Assembly: GCF_001757355.1 (NCBI RefSeq)
Contig: NZ_MINO01000015.1
Coordinates: 21,900 to 85,899 of the forward strand
From: Sphingobium phenoxybenzoativorans
GTDB lineage: Bacteria > Pseudomonadota > Alphaproteobacteria > Sphingomonadales > Sphingomonadaceae
Direction: 5' to 3'
DNA: 64,000 nucleotides
Shown here: positions 47,908 through 57,197 of the stretch, one piece after another
Position numbering within the stretch: the first letter of the stretch is position 1
Layout of the letters: each line of letters opens with the position of its first letter
Translations under genes and position numbers: made by a program
The notes under the pieces: generated by a model
Databases searched by the model: none
Seen by the model: the letters and a program-made list of their open reading frames with translations, nothing else
Told to the model about the DNA's origin: nothing

Positions 47908-49658
47908 GGGCGGCCGGGATCATCCTGGCGGTTGCTACCCTCGCCCTTGCCATCCCGCTGCACGCCGCAGGGGTTGTGGATAATGTCAACGGCATCGCCC
48001 TCGACCGCGACGGCAAGCTGATCCACTTCGATGCCTTGATCATCGACGATCAGGGCAAGATCACCAAGCTCGTGCAAGGCAAGGTTGAGGAGCCGCGCTC
48101 GCGTGAAAAGAAGCGACGGAAGAAGGGCGACGACACGCCCCCTGCCCCCTCCTACAGCTTCCGGCTCGATGGGCAGGGCCGCACGCTGATCCCCGGGATG
48201 ATCGACGCGCACGGGCATGTAATGGGGCTGGGCCTTTCGCTGCTGACGCTGGACTTGACCGATACCAAGTCGCTGGCCGAGGCGCAGGCGAAGATCGCCG
48301 CCTATGTGAAGGATAATCCGGGCCGCAAGTGGATATTGGGCGGCGGCTGGAACCAGGAGAGTTGGGGTCTGGGCCGCTTCCCCACGGCAGCGGAACTGGA
48401 CGCTGTCACCGGCGATGTCCCGACATGGCTGGAACGGGTGGACGGACATGCCGGTTGGGCCAACAGCGCGGCGATGCGGGCGGCGGGCATCACCCCTGCG
48501 ACCAAGGCCCCCGCCGGCGGTCGGATCGAGACGGCGGCGGGCAAACCGGCAGGCGTGTTCGTGGATGCCGCCCGCGGTCTGATCGACCGCGTGGTTCCTC
48601 CCCCCGCACCCAAGGATCGCGACCTGGCGTTTGCGAAAGCCCAATATCTGCTGCTTTCTCAAGGTATTACCGGCATTGCCGATATGGGCGCGGACCTGAA
48701 CGACTGGCAGACCTATCGCCGCGCGGGCGACAGGGACAGGTTGCGCGTCCGCATCATGGTCTATGCCAAGGGCATAGAGAATATGGTTGCGATTGCCGGG
48801 GCGGAACCGACGCCTTGGCTATATGGCGACCGGCTGCGCATGGGTGGCGTCAAGCTGTTGATGGATGGCGCTCTGGGATCGCGCGGCGCATGGCTGAAAG
48901 CGGATTACAGTGATGCGCCCGGCCAGCGCGGTCTGCCGCTGATGACCGGGGCACAGCTTCGCAACAATATGAGCCGGGCGGCCATGGATGGGTTTCAGGT
49001 GGCGGTCCACGCGATTGGCGACCAGGCCAATGCCGAGGTGGTGGACGCCATCGCCGAACTGTCCGAAACCTACAGGGGCGACAGGCGCTGGCGCGTGGAA
49101 CATGCCCAGATCATCGATCCGACAGACCTGCCCCGCTTTGCACAGAATGGCACTATCGCCTCCATGCAGCCCGTGCATGAAGCGTCCGACTGGCGCATGG
49201 CGATGGCGCGGATGGGCGAGGCCCGGCTGAAGGGGGCCTATGCATGGCGCACAATGCTGAACGCGCATGTCCCGCTGGCCTTCGGATCCGACGTGCCAGT
49301 CGAATCGTCCAACCCCTTCCCCGGCATATCCGTGGCGATGACGCGCGAGGACGCAAAGGGTGAACCCGCCGGCGGCTGGATGCCAGAGCAGCGGCTAACG
49401 CTCGAGGAAGCTATGGTCGCCTTTACACGCGGCGGAGCCTATGCCGGGTTTGCCGAGGACCGTTTCGGCACGCTGGCGCCAGGGGAACAAGCCGATTTCC
49501 TGATCATCGACCGGGATATCAGCACGACGCGGCCTGCAGAGATACGGAATATTCAGGTTATTGAGACATGGATCGGCGGGAAACGGGTCTATGTGAAGGG
49601 CGAGACTGCGCCTGTAGAAACACAGCCCAACGAAATAACGGGAATATCATCGCCGTGA
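47904..49658 (+). CDS. Exported YtcJ-like amidohydrolase
   Basis: 584 residues with a signal peptide (IILAVATLALAIPLHAA). The metal-dependent amidohydrolase_3 barrel has the HxH pair in MIDAHGHVMGLGLS (near residue 100), VAVHAIGDQANAE, and the active-site Asp in FGSDVPVESSNP. A short very basic insert (REKKRRKKGDDTPP, about residues 70-85) is unusual. The substrate is unknown; the family cleaves amides such as in N-substituted formamides. It starts with a 4-bp overlap and itself overlaps the next gene (GTGA). Confidence 0.9.
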   Translation: MRAAGIILAVATLALAIPLHAAGVVDNVNGIALDRDGKLIHFDALIIDDQGKITKLVQGKVEEPRSREKKRRKKGDDTPPAPSYSFRLDGQGRTLIPGMIDAHGHVMGLGLSLLTLDLTDTKSLAEAQAKIAAYVKDNPGRKWILGGGWNQESWGLGRFPTAAELDAVTGDVPTWLERVDGHAGWANSAAMRAAGITPATKAPAGGRIETAAGKPAGVFVDAARGLIDRVVPPPAPKDRDLAFAKAQYLLLSQGITGIADMGADLNDWQTYRRAGDRDRLRVRIMVYAKGIENMVAIAGAEPTPWLYGDRLRMGGVKLLMDGALGSRGAWLKADYSDAPGQRGLPLMTGAQLRNNMSRAAMDGFQVAVHAIGDQANAEVVDAIAELSETYRGDRRWRVEHAQIIDPTDLPRFAQNGTIASMQPVHEASDWRMAMARMGEARLKGAYAWRTMLNAHVPLAFGSDVPVESSNPFPGISVAMTREDAKGEPAGGWMPEQRLTLEEAMVAFTRGGAYAGFAEDRFGTLAPGEQADFLIIDRDISTTRPAEIRNIQVIETWIGGKRVYVKGETAPVETQPNEITGISSP

Positions 49659-50461
49659 GCGCTGTGAAGCTGCATACCAAATCAGTGGAAAAGCCATGGG
49701 GCCGGACCGATCTTCCGTCGATCTTTCCAAATCCTGAAAAGAAACAGATTGGCGAGATCTGGTTTGACGGACCGGAGGGCAGACACCCGCCCCTGTTGAT
49801 CAAATATATCTTCACCAGCGAAAAACTGTCCATCCAGGTCCATCCCAATGATGCCGAAGCGAAGAAACGCGGCCTGCCGGGCGGCAAGTCCGAATGCTGG
49901 TATATATTGGATGCGGAGCCGGGTGCTGTGCTCGGCATCGGCCTGAAACGGTCCTTGAGCGCCGAGGAACTGCGCGCCGCTGCGATCGATGGGTCGATCG
50001 AAGGATTGATCGACTGGAAGACAGTCAGCAAGGGTAGCTTCTATTATATTCCGGCCGGGACGGTACATGCCATTGGCGGCGGGCTGACGCTGGTTGAGGC
50101 GCAGATCAACAATGACGTGACCTACCGCCTTTATGACTATGGGCGGCCACGCGAACTGCATCTGGACGATGGCGTGGCGGTGTCAAAGGCCGTCCCCTAT
50201 CCCATGCAGGAGCAGGTGATCCCACTCGGCAGCGCCACGAGGATGCTGGAGGGGACCGACAAACCCTTTGCGCTCGACATGGCGTCATGGCCCGCAAAGG
50301 AGACCATCACCTTGGGCAATGGGCAGAGCTGGTTCATCCCCCTGACCGGCGCTGGAACGATCGAAGGCGAGCTGTGGCGGGAAGGCGAATGCTGGCTGGT
50401 CGATGGCGGTGCGCAGATCAGCGCAACATCCGACACGCAGGCGCTGGTCGCCACACTCTGA
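49655..50461 (+). CDS. Class I mannose-6-phosphate isomerase-like protein
   Basis: 268 residues, shorter than the usual ~390 of ManA, matching compact bacterial cupin-type PMIs. The zinc site shows SIQVHPNDAEAKKRGLPGGKSECWYIL and PAGTVHAIGGG. It would interconvert fructose 6-phosphate and mannose 6-phosphate, feeding GDP-mannose for EPS. A GTG start at 49655 overlaps the amidohydrolase stop. The metallophosphoesterase gene begins 19 bases later. Confidence 0.88.
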   Translation: MSAVKLHTKSVEKPWGRTDLPSIFPNPEKKQIGEIWFDGPEGRHPPLLIKYIFTSEKLSIQVHPNDAEAKKRGLPGGKSECWYILDAEPGAVLGIGLKRSLSAEELRAAAIDGSIEGLIDWKTVSKGSFYYIPAGTVHAIGGGLTLVEAQINNDVTYRLYDYGRPRELHLDDGVAVSKAVPYPMQEQVIPLGSATRMLEGTDKPFALDMASWPAKETITLGNGQSWFIPLTGAGTIEGELWREGECWLVDGGAQISATSDTQALVATL

Positions 50462-50480
50462 CAGAATCGCCTTCTTTCTC

Positions 50481-51326
50481 ATGAGATTGCCCCGCTGGCT
50501 GATCGTGTGCGCGCTGATAGCCTCCGGACTTGCCGGCCTAGTCGGCTACATGTTCTGGCTCGCGCAATCGATGCCGGTTGTCCGTACCGCCGATGTGATC
50601 TTGCCCTTCCCTCCGGGCACCCCTCCAACGCCGCTGCGTGTAGCCCTGATCACGGATACGCATCTGTCTGGGCCAGACAATTCCCCTGAGAGGCTGGCGC
50701 GAATCTTCGACCGGGTGAATGCGATGCGGCCGGACCTGATCCTGCTGGGCGGGGATTATGTCAGCCGCAACAAGCCCTTTTCCAAGATATACAGCAACAG
50801 CGAGATGATCGCGCCGCTTGCGCGGCTGAAAGCGCCGCTGGGCGTCGTAGCTGTGCTCGGCAATCATGAAATATCCCATTTCGATGGCAGTTCAGCGCCC
50901 AAGATCCTGACAAGCTTTCAGGAAGCCGGCATCCGCCTGCTTATGAACGAAGCAGTGCGCCGTGGGCCGCTGGTCATCGGCGGTATCCCGGACTTCTATA
51001 AGAACGGCGCGGATGTCCCGGCGACCATCGCAGCGATGCGGCGTCTGGGCGGCGCGCCGATCTTTCTATCGCATAATGTTGATGCGGTGAGGCAGCTTGG
51101 GGGATGGCGCGGACTTGTGGTAGCGGGTCATAGCCATTGCGGGCAGATTGCCCTTCCCTTCTACGGCCCCCTATTCGTGCCGCAGAAGCTGCCCTTCACT
51201 TGCGGCCGATACGACATCGATGGAAAGACGATCATCGTGTCGGGCGGCGTCGGAACCAGCAGCCTCCCACTGCGGCTTGCTGCGCCACCGGACATCTGGA
51301 TAATCACTATCCGCCCTGCGAATTGA
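50481..51326 (+). CDS. Membrane-anchored metallophosphoesterase (YaeI-like)
   Basis: 281 residues: an N-terminal membrane helix (WLIVCALIASGLAGLVGYMF) then a calcineurin-like fold with all metal motifs, LITDTHLSG, LLGGDYVS, LGNHEI, LSHN and VAGHSHCGQI. Relatives dephosphorylate lipid or nucleotide diphosphates outside the membrane. It closes a four-gene operon and converges on the EPS cluster end. ATG 50481 begins the anchor. Confidence 0.9.
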   Translation: MRLPRWLIVCALIASGLAGLVGYMFWLAQSMPVVRTADVILPFPPGTPPTPLRVALITDTHLSGPDNSPERLARIFDRVNAMRPDLILLGGDYVSRNKPFSKIYSNSEMIAPLARLKAPLGVVAVLGNHEISHFDGSSAPKILTSFQEAGIRLLMNEAVRRGPLVIGGIPDFYKNGADVPATIAAMRRLGGAPIFLSHNVDAVRQLGGWRGLVVAGHSHCGQIALPFYGPLFVPQKLPFTCGRYDIDGKTIIVSGGVGTSSLPLRLAAPPDIWIITIRPAN

Positions 51327-51339
51327 TTGGCCTGCCTCG

Positions 51340-53040
51340 TCAGCGGGGAAGGCGTTCCGCGCAACCTATGGCGTCCAGATGCGCCCGAAGCCTGTCGAGA
51401 TAGCCGGGCTGCAAGCGCGATGCACGTAGGCCGAGCGGGCGAAAAGCGCTGCGGTCGAACAGGCGAACGCTGTAGTTGGCGCAGAGACGATCCAGCGTAG
51501 AAGGCGTTAGCATCGCCAGATTCATGACCATCGGCCGTTTCATGTCGCCATGCTCCGATCGGACGAGATCGGTGGCGAACAGCCCTCCACGCGGATCGAC
51601 TAGCACGACATCGGCATTGGCGGCGTGGATCATCCTGTGGCTGGCCGCGTAGGGCGCGACATAATCATGGGCGCGGTCTGTCAGAAAGGCTCCTGTCACC
51701 AGCGCCAGGACGGAAGCGAACAGAACCGGCCAGAGCGAATGTGCGCCCAGCCTGACCCAGCCATAGGCTGCCAGCAGGCAGAATGGCCCAATAAAACCGT
51801 GGGCATAGCGGAACCCCCAGCCATAACCCTGCCACAGCGCGAAGACACAGGCGGCAATGCAGCCAATGGCGAGCGGCAGCACCACGGTTTCGCCACGGAC
51901 TGCCCCGCGCCACTTCATCGCCGCGACGCCAAGCACCGCCAGCGGAACCATCAGAATATTGTTCCAGGCCATGAACCGGCTGAGGTTGAAAAGCGGTTGC
52001 CATTTGTTCCCCAGGCGGCGCAACAGGCTAGCGGCCTTGTCCCCGACCCCGGCGGAAGCGCGCACATCGGCGGGCGGCCCCAGTTCATGCAATAGAAATC
52101 CCGGCCAAAGCTTTGCCCAGAGGATGACCAGCACGACAAGCGCCGCGAAATGCACCAAAAATGCCGCCCATCGCCGCCCAAGCACCATCCACAGCAGGAA
52201 AGGCGCAAGGAAGATGGGCGGGAAATGATATTGATGCAGCCCTCCCGCGACGATCGCGACGACGACTGCACAGCCATGTCCCAACCAGCCGCCGCGCAAG
52301 ACCAGCGCCAGCCAGACCATGTTCAGCGCGAAATGGCCCGTCATGGCGTAGGGTGTCATCGCCGTGACCGAAAGCTGGGCGGAAGTGAATGCCAGCAGCA
52401 TCGCCACCCACACTGCGTCTGGCCGGTTCGGGAACAAACGCAGGGCCACTCGCCATAGCGCGATCAGGCCGATAGCGAGCAATATCGGGCCAGCCAGATT
52501 GGGATCGCCCAGATGCCAGAACAGCGCGCGAATGGCGCTGTTCACCGGAAGATAGGCAGCAGTCCAATGGTTCTCAGCGCCGAATGGTGAAAAGAATTCA
52601 GGCATGATCGCGCGGCGATACTCCAGCCATTCGGGCGGTATCGGGCGGGAAAGCAGTCCGTCACGAAGATAGGCGGCGCCAAACTCCGCAACCTCCTCGT
52701 CGCGAGACAGCGCATAGTCCTGGAAAACCAGATAATGGCCTGCCCAGCTCCAGAGCGCGCAGATCAGGATCAATGGCAGAACAAGGCGTGCTGTAGGCAG
52801 CGGCAGCGAAACATCGGTCGATCGCGCCAAAGGAGAAAATAGCACAAGACCGGTCAGCGCCAGCAGCAGGGCCGGAAAATCCTGATCAAGGAACAGGATA
52901 TGCGTGATCTGCCGCCCGTGACCGAAGGTGAAATGCAACAGGAACAGGCCGACCAGCCACAGGGTTATAGCCCCCGCCGCCATGATCAGAAAGCGGCCAG
53001 GGTCAATCGGGCGAACGGAATCAGCCGAACGGAACGTCAT
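51340..53040 (-). CDS. Multi-pass membrane protein, GT-C-like or polymerase candidate
   Basis: 566 residues with about eleven to thirteen hydrophobic helices. After the second or third helix a periplasmic loop carries VFQDYALSRDEEVAEFGAAYL, an acidic pair of the kind used by GT-C glycosyltransferases, and the C-terminus is a soluble domain (HRMIHAANADVVLVDPRG... to end). It is the last gene of the ATGA-linked EPS chain, so it may transfer a lipid-linked sugar or join repeats (the Wzy role). Sequence alone does not decide. Confidence 0.8.
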   Translation of the reverse strand: MTFRSADSVRPIDPGRFLIMAAGAITLWLVGLFLLHFTFGHGRQITHILFLDQDFPALLLALTGLVLFSPLARSTDVSLPLPTARLVLPLILICALWSWAGHYLVFQDYALSRDEEVAEFGAAYLRDGLLSRPIPPEWLEYRRAIMPEFFSPFGAENHWTAAYLPVNSAIRALFWHLGDPNLAGPILLAIGLIALWRVALRLFPNRPDAVWVAMLLAFTSAQLSVTAMTPYAMTGHFALNMVWLALVLRGGWLGHGCAVVVAIVAGGLHQYHFPPIFLAPFLLWMVLGRRWAAFLVHFAALVVLVILWAKLWPGFLLHELGPPADVRASAGVGDKAASLLRRLGNKWQPLFNLSRFMAWNNILMVPLAVLGVAAMKWRGAVRGETVVLPLAIGCIAACVFALWQGYGWGFRYAHGFIGPFCLLAAYGWVRLGAHSLWPVLFASVLALVTGAFLTDRAHDYVAPYAASHRMIHAANADVVLVDPRGGLFATDLVRSEHGDMKRPMVMNLAMLTPSTLDRLCANYSVRLFDRSAFRPLGLRASRLQPGYLDRLRAHLDAIGCAERLPR

Positions 53041-53792
53041 GCTTGCGCGTCGGCCTGCGACCGGCTGATGAAAATGCCATCCATTTCAACCAGTAGCGGG
53101 AAATGCCCCTTATTATTGGCGAAGAAGGCAGAAGGGACGAAACCACGCTGCTCCAGCCATTCGATCATATCACGGTAACCGGTTGCGCCCTGATAGAGCG
53201 AACGGACGGCAAGTTCCGTCTGAAGGCCGAACATGCGGGAAAGCGTCTCCCCCGCCCCCGCGCATACAGCGCGGTCATGGCCCTGCGTATCCATCTTCAG
53301 AAAGGGGCGGGAAAAACCGTGCGCGGACATTAGTTCGGGCAATAGTCTTTCCAACCGGCGGCATTCCATCTTCACCGTACGGGTGACCTTGTTGCGGTCC
53401 ACAAAAATCTCATCCAGGCCCTCTGCAGGGCGTTCCAGGGAACTGAACTGGTCGGCGGCCATGATGTTGAAATCGGCTGTCCCGTCAAAATCCGATAGGG
53501 CCATGTTGAAGACATGCCATTTCGCATCGGATGCAGCCGCCTTGGCAAGTGCCGCGAATACCTCCGGATTGGGTTCGAAAGAGAGAATGAGGCCGGCGAA
53601 GCCCGCCTCTCGCCGCAACATCTTCGCATATTGGCCAGCATTGGCGCCGACATCCAATACACAATCTATCGCGAAGGCTGACAGGAACCGGCGCAGCGCA
53701 AGGATTTCGGGATATTGATGCACCCGGCCGGACGCAGCGAGGCGCACAGCCAGCCAGCGGCGCGAAAGCTCCGCCATGACTCTATTACTCAT
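53037..53792 (-). CDS. FkbM-family methyltransferase
   Basis: A 251-residue S-adenosylmethionine-dependent methyltransferase. The SAM motif is CVLDVGANAGQYAKML, followed by LSFEPNPEVFAALAKAA and FLKMDTQGHDRAVCAGA. Such enzymes methylate sugar hydroxyls in surface polysaccharides. It overlaps its neighbours at both ends by 4 bp. Confidence 0.92.
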   Translation of the reverse strand: MSNRVMAELSRRWLAVRLAASGRVHQYPEILALRRFLSAFAIDCVLDVGANAGQYAKMLRREAGFAGLILSFEPNPEVFAALAKAAASDAKWHVFNMALSDFDGTADFNIMAADQFSSLERPAEGLDEIFVDRNKVTRTVKMECRRLERLLPELMSAHGFSRPFLKMDTQGHDRAVCAGAGETLSRMFGLQTELAVRSLYQGATGYRDMIEWLEQRGFVPSAFFANNKGHFPLLVEMDGIFISRSQADAQA

Positions 53793-54964
53793 CGTCCCGA
53801 CTTCCGCCTGATCGCCGCTTCATAAACCTTTGCCGTCCGCACTGCCACATCCTCCCAGTCGCCCAGCCGGCTGGCCAGCCCCTTCGCCCTCATACCCGCC
53901 TGCTGCCGGACTGCGCCGCTCGTGATGAGCGGTAGGAGCGCATCGGCAAGGGCGTGCGCGTTGCTCGCCTCTACCAGTGACACCGCTGGTTCGCCATCGG
54001 CGTCGGCGGGCAGGCCGCGGAACATGCCGGCATTCGATGCTACCATCGCCTTCCCATAATGCAGCGCCGAGAGAAACGCGCCGCTTGAGTCGATATTGCG
54101 ATAGGGGAAGGCGATGATGTCCGCCTTGCGCAGATGGGCGTCGAGCCTCTGTTCCTTCAGAAACCCAAGGTCAAGAACGAGATCATCCTTGTGTCCGGCC
54201 TGTTCGACCGCATCCAGCAGCGGGGCGATATCCATGAAAGGTTTCCCCGCGACGGCCAGTTCGAAGCGGTGACCGGCGTTCCAGAGAGCGATGCAGGCGT
54301 CGATCAGCAGGTCAAACCCCTTGTAGGGGCGGATTGTGCCGAAAAAGAGGATCCGTGGAAGCACTGGATCGGGCACAGTGCCCAGCATCGTTACATCGGC
54401 CTGTGCAAGCCGCATTGGCGGGTGCGGCACCACATGGATGAGCGCCGGGTCGATTGACTGGCGGATCAGCGCATCTCGCGTCGGTTCGCCATGCGCAATA
54501 AGGGCGTCGAACTGATCCAGCAGAGCGCGATAGCCCCTGCCCTGCATCGCCGCCATCTTCCCGTCCCCATGATAAGGCGTGGCGTTGTGGACGGTGTGAA
54601 TGAGCGCCGCCCTCCCCTGCAGGCGGCGAAGCATATGCCGGTCGGCGGCGGCGAAGGGTAGCCACTGGACATGAACGGCATCAACACTGGCCATGCGGCC
54701 GAGCGGCCCCATCATGCAGTCGAGGCTATACTCCGCCGCCTTGACAGCGCGAAATGCCCGCCCCTCCCCGGTGAAGGCGCGTAACCGCTCGCTAAGTCCG
54801 AAGAAACGGGCCCAATAGGCATAGCTCTGAGGCTTTACCGCATCGGTGGCGCGCATCCTGCGGCCAAATAATATGACGTCATGTCCTTCCCCCGCCAGCG
54901 CCGCGCAGAGGCTGTCATCATAGCGGCCCGTGAACAGCGACGGATCAACCATCGCAACTCTCAT
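53789..54964 (-). CDS. Glycosyltransferase, GT4-like
   Basis: A 391-residue GT-B fold enzyme. The C-terminal donor domain shows LFFGTIRPYKGFDLLIDA and the E-x7-E-like region around IIAFPYRNIDSSGAFLSALHYGKAMVASNAGMFRGL. The N-terminal part fits an acceptor domain. It adds a sugar to the EPS repeat unit at the cytoplasmic face of the membrane. The donor sugar is unknown. Confidence 0.92.
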   Translation of the reverse strand: MRVAMVDPSLFTGRYDDSLCAALAGEGHDVILFGRRMRATDAVKPQSYAYWARFFGLSERLRAFTGEGRAFRAVKAAEYSLDCMMGPLGRMASVDAVHVQWLPFAAADRHMLRRLQGRAALIHTVHNATPYHGDGKMAAMQGRGYRALLDQFDALIAHGEPTRDALIRQSIDPALIHVVPHPPMRLAQADVTMLGTVPDPVLPRILFFGTIRPYKGFDLLIDACIALWNAGHRFELAVAGKPFMDIAPLLDAVEQAGHKDDLVLDLGFLKEQRLDAHLRKADIIAFPYRNIDSSGAFLSALHYGKAMVASNAGMFRGLPADADGEPAVSLVEASNAHALADALLPLITSGAVRQQAGMRAKGLASRLGDWEDVAVRTAKVYEAAIRRKSGR

Positions 54965-56298
54965 GATGCGGCTTTCATCCCATGCAACAGCCGCGCCAGC
55001 GAGATACCATGCAAGGCCGCAGTCCCCACAAAAACCAGCGTGTATATGGCCAGGAACGCGAATGAGAAGGACAAGCCGACAAGCGGCGCAACAACCACCG
55101 CCACCGGCACGCTGAGCAAAGACCCAATCAGGAACGGTATGGACTGCCGCAGAACCACCGAAAAACGGCCGAGAGATCCCTGCAGAAACACTGACACACA
55201 GATGGTGGACAAAGTGAGCATGAGCAGGATGATGAGCCCAATCTCTGTATAGGCGATCTCGATCTCTCCATTAAAGAGATGCGTGACGATGAACTGCCCC
55301 AGAATCGCAAGGGCCACGCCCGCGCCCATTGCGGCCACGGCGGCGACGCCCAGCGCCCGGAATAGCAGCTTGGCGAACTTGTCCCGCGCCTTGGCATAAT
55401 AGGTGGCGGTAAGGCCGGGCATCGCAGCCTCCGTCAACGCGCGCACTACCATCGTCAAAGCTCGCGACATCTTAAAGGTGAAGTCGAACAACAGCATCGG
55501 CCTGGCGTCATGCGTCGCCATCGCGATCGTGAAATAGGGCGCATTATAGGCCATCATCTCTGAGATCGTCAGGGACATGGTGGAACCGATATCGCGCAGA
55601 TAGCGCGCCTTCACATGGCGTCCACCCCGGCGGATTGCTACCCAGTGCCGCTTCTTCATACCCACGCGACGATGCAGGCGAACGCCAGCGATGCCTATCC
55701 CCAGAACTGCAAGAACGAACTGCAATGTGACGGAAAGGGTCAGATTAAAACCGACGAGCACAGCCAGCAACAATATTAGCGTCACCCCACGGCGCACCAG
55801 ATCAAGCAGTTCCCAGAACAGATTATGATCGGTCGCCATCAGGCCGCGCTTAACCAGCAACAGCGGCAGGTTGATACAGGCGGACAGGAAATAGATAAAA
55901 AACAATAGCGGTAATCCGGTGGCGACCCACCCCGCCAACATCGCTCCGCCAAGCAGGAAACCCGCAACCACGACCATTGCGACCAGAAGGAAGAAAAGAA
56001 AACCGATCTCCTCCATCCGGAAATCATCGTCATCGGGATCCCCGGCCGAACGCAGCCAGTAACGGCGCAACCGCGAATAAATGATGCTGGTCAGCCCGAA
56101 TTCCGCCGACACCGTGAAGTTACCGAACGCGACAAGCAACAGAAATGCCTGAAATTCCGACAGCGGCAGCGCGCGCACGAAAACATAGGTGACCGCGAAT
56201 CCCCAAATCATCGTGATGCCGACATTGGCAAGCTTCGCGATCGCCAGGATGCGCGGGGATCGCTCCAGCCGGGATAGCAGACCGCTGGCAACCATCAC
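54961..56298 (-). CDS. Polysaccharide flippase-like membrane protein (Wzx/MATE fold)
   Basis: 445 residues with about twelve to fourteen membrane helices in the Wzx/oligosaccharide-transporter layout, beginning with LANVGITMIWGFAVTYVFVRALPLSEFQAFLLLVAFGNF. It would translocate lipid-linked repeat units to the periplasm. The gene overlaps both neighbours by 4 bp. Confidence 0.85.
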   Translation of the reverse strand: MMVASGLLSRLERSPRILAIAKLANVGITMIWGFAVTYVFVRALPLSEFQAFLLLVAFGNFTVSAEFGLTSIIYSRLRRYWLRSAGDPDDDDFRMEEIGFLFFLLVAMVVVAGFLLGGAMLAGWVATGLPLLFFIYFLSACINLPLLLVKRGLMATDHNLFWELLDLVRRGVTLILLLAVLVGFNLTLSVTLQFVLAVLGIGIAGVRLHRRVGMKKRHWVAIRRGGRHVKARYLRDIGSTMSLTISEMMAYNAPYFTIAMATHDARPMLLFDFTFKMSRALTMVVRALTEAAMPGLTATYYAKARDKFAKLLFRALGVAAVAAMGAGVALAILGQFIVTHLFNGEIEIAYTEIGLIILLMLTLSTICVSVFLQGSLGRFSVVLRQSIPFLIGSLLSVPVAVVVAPLVGLSFSFAFLAIYTLVFVGTAALHGISLARLLHGMKAAS

Positions 56299-57059
56299 TG
56301 CGCAATGCCTTCTGCCAACGGGGCCCCAGGCTTGCGCGCGCGAAACAGGATATCGCCAAGAGCATGGCGCGCGCGGTTGGCAGGGTCGAGATCCGCAGCG
56401 GCGATGGTTTCAACGATAAAGCCGGCGGCTGCAATCCGGTCAGCGAAATCCATTCCATATTGCCGGACATGATCCCATTGCCCGAAGCGCCGTTCCCGCT
56501 CGCGCGGAGGCATGGCATAGCTGCCATCCTCCGTCGCTTTCTCCCATAGCGGCACAATCAGCCAGGCTTCTCCGCCGGGTTTGAGTGCACGGAAGATATT
56601 GGAGAGGACCGCCGCATCATCGGGCACATGCTCCATGACGTGGCTCGCATAAAAAATATCGAACCTGTCGATGTCGGCCAACTCCATCAGGTCAACGCGG
56701 GTCGCTCCAGCAACAGTATAGCGCGATGGATCGAGGTCAGCCGGTACATATTCCGAAGCGGATTCACGAAAACGCCGGACAAGCGTGCCCTCATTGGGAG
56801 CCATGTGGAGGATCACGCCGCCATTTAACGGCAACCGGCCCGAATCGATCAGATAATTCATCAGCCGCTCGCGCGGCGACGCTCCACAACGCGGGCACCC
56901 CCAATCGGCGCAATCACCATAGCGGAAAAAGCCCACCACCGGCGCACCGCACGCCGGGCAGTCGAAGGCAGGCGCAGCGCCAAGCGCCGCGCGCAGGGCC
57001 AGCAAAGCCCTCGACACATGCTTGCCGGCCGCTTTCGCCACCCGCTTCGTCGTGATCAC
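56295..57059 (-). CDS. SAM-dependent methyltransferase with zinc-ribbon segment
   Basis: 254 residues. An N-terminal zinc-ribbon-like segment (FDCPACGAPVVGFFRYGDCADWGCPRCGASPRERL) carries four or five Cys in CxxC pairs. A class I methyltransferase fold follows with LHMAPNEGTLVRRFRES, DLDPSRYTVAGATRVDLMEL and YASHVMEHVPDDAAVLSNIFRALKPGGEAWLIVP. The acceptor may be a polysaccharide or lipid; this is not shown. Its end is coupled to the flippase gene. Confidence 0.88.
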   Translation of the reverse strand: MITTKRVAKAAGKHVSRALLALRAALGAAPAFDCPACGAPVVGFFRYGDCADWGCPRCGASPRERLMNYLIDSGRLPLNGGVILHMAPNEGTLVRRFRESASEYVPADLDPSRYTVAGATRVDLMELADIDRFDIFYASHVMEHVPDDAAVLSNIFRALKPGGEAWLIVPLWEKATEDGSYAMPPRERERRFGQWDHVRQYGMDFADRIAAAGFIVETIAAADLDPANRARHALGDILFRARKPGAPLAEGIAQ

Positions 57060-57197
57060 TTCTATCTCCGGCTGTCCCGTGCGATCGCGCTATACAATAG
57101 TCCCGGCGCTTTGCGAGGGGGATGACGCAATCACGCAACAATTGCTTCAGAAGGGCACAACCCTATCATCTGGCACCTCGTGGAAATACCACCAGAG

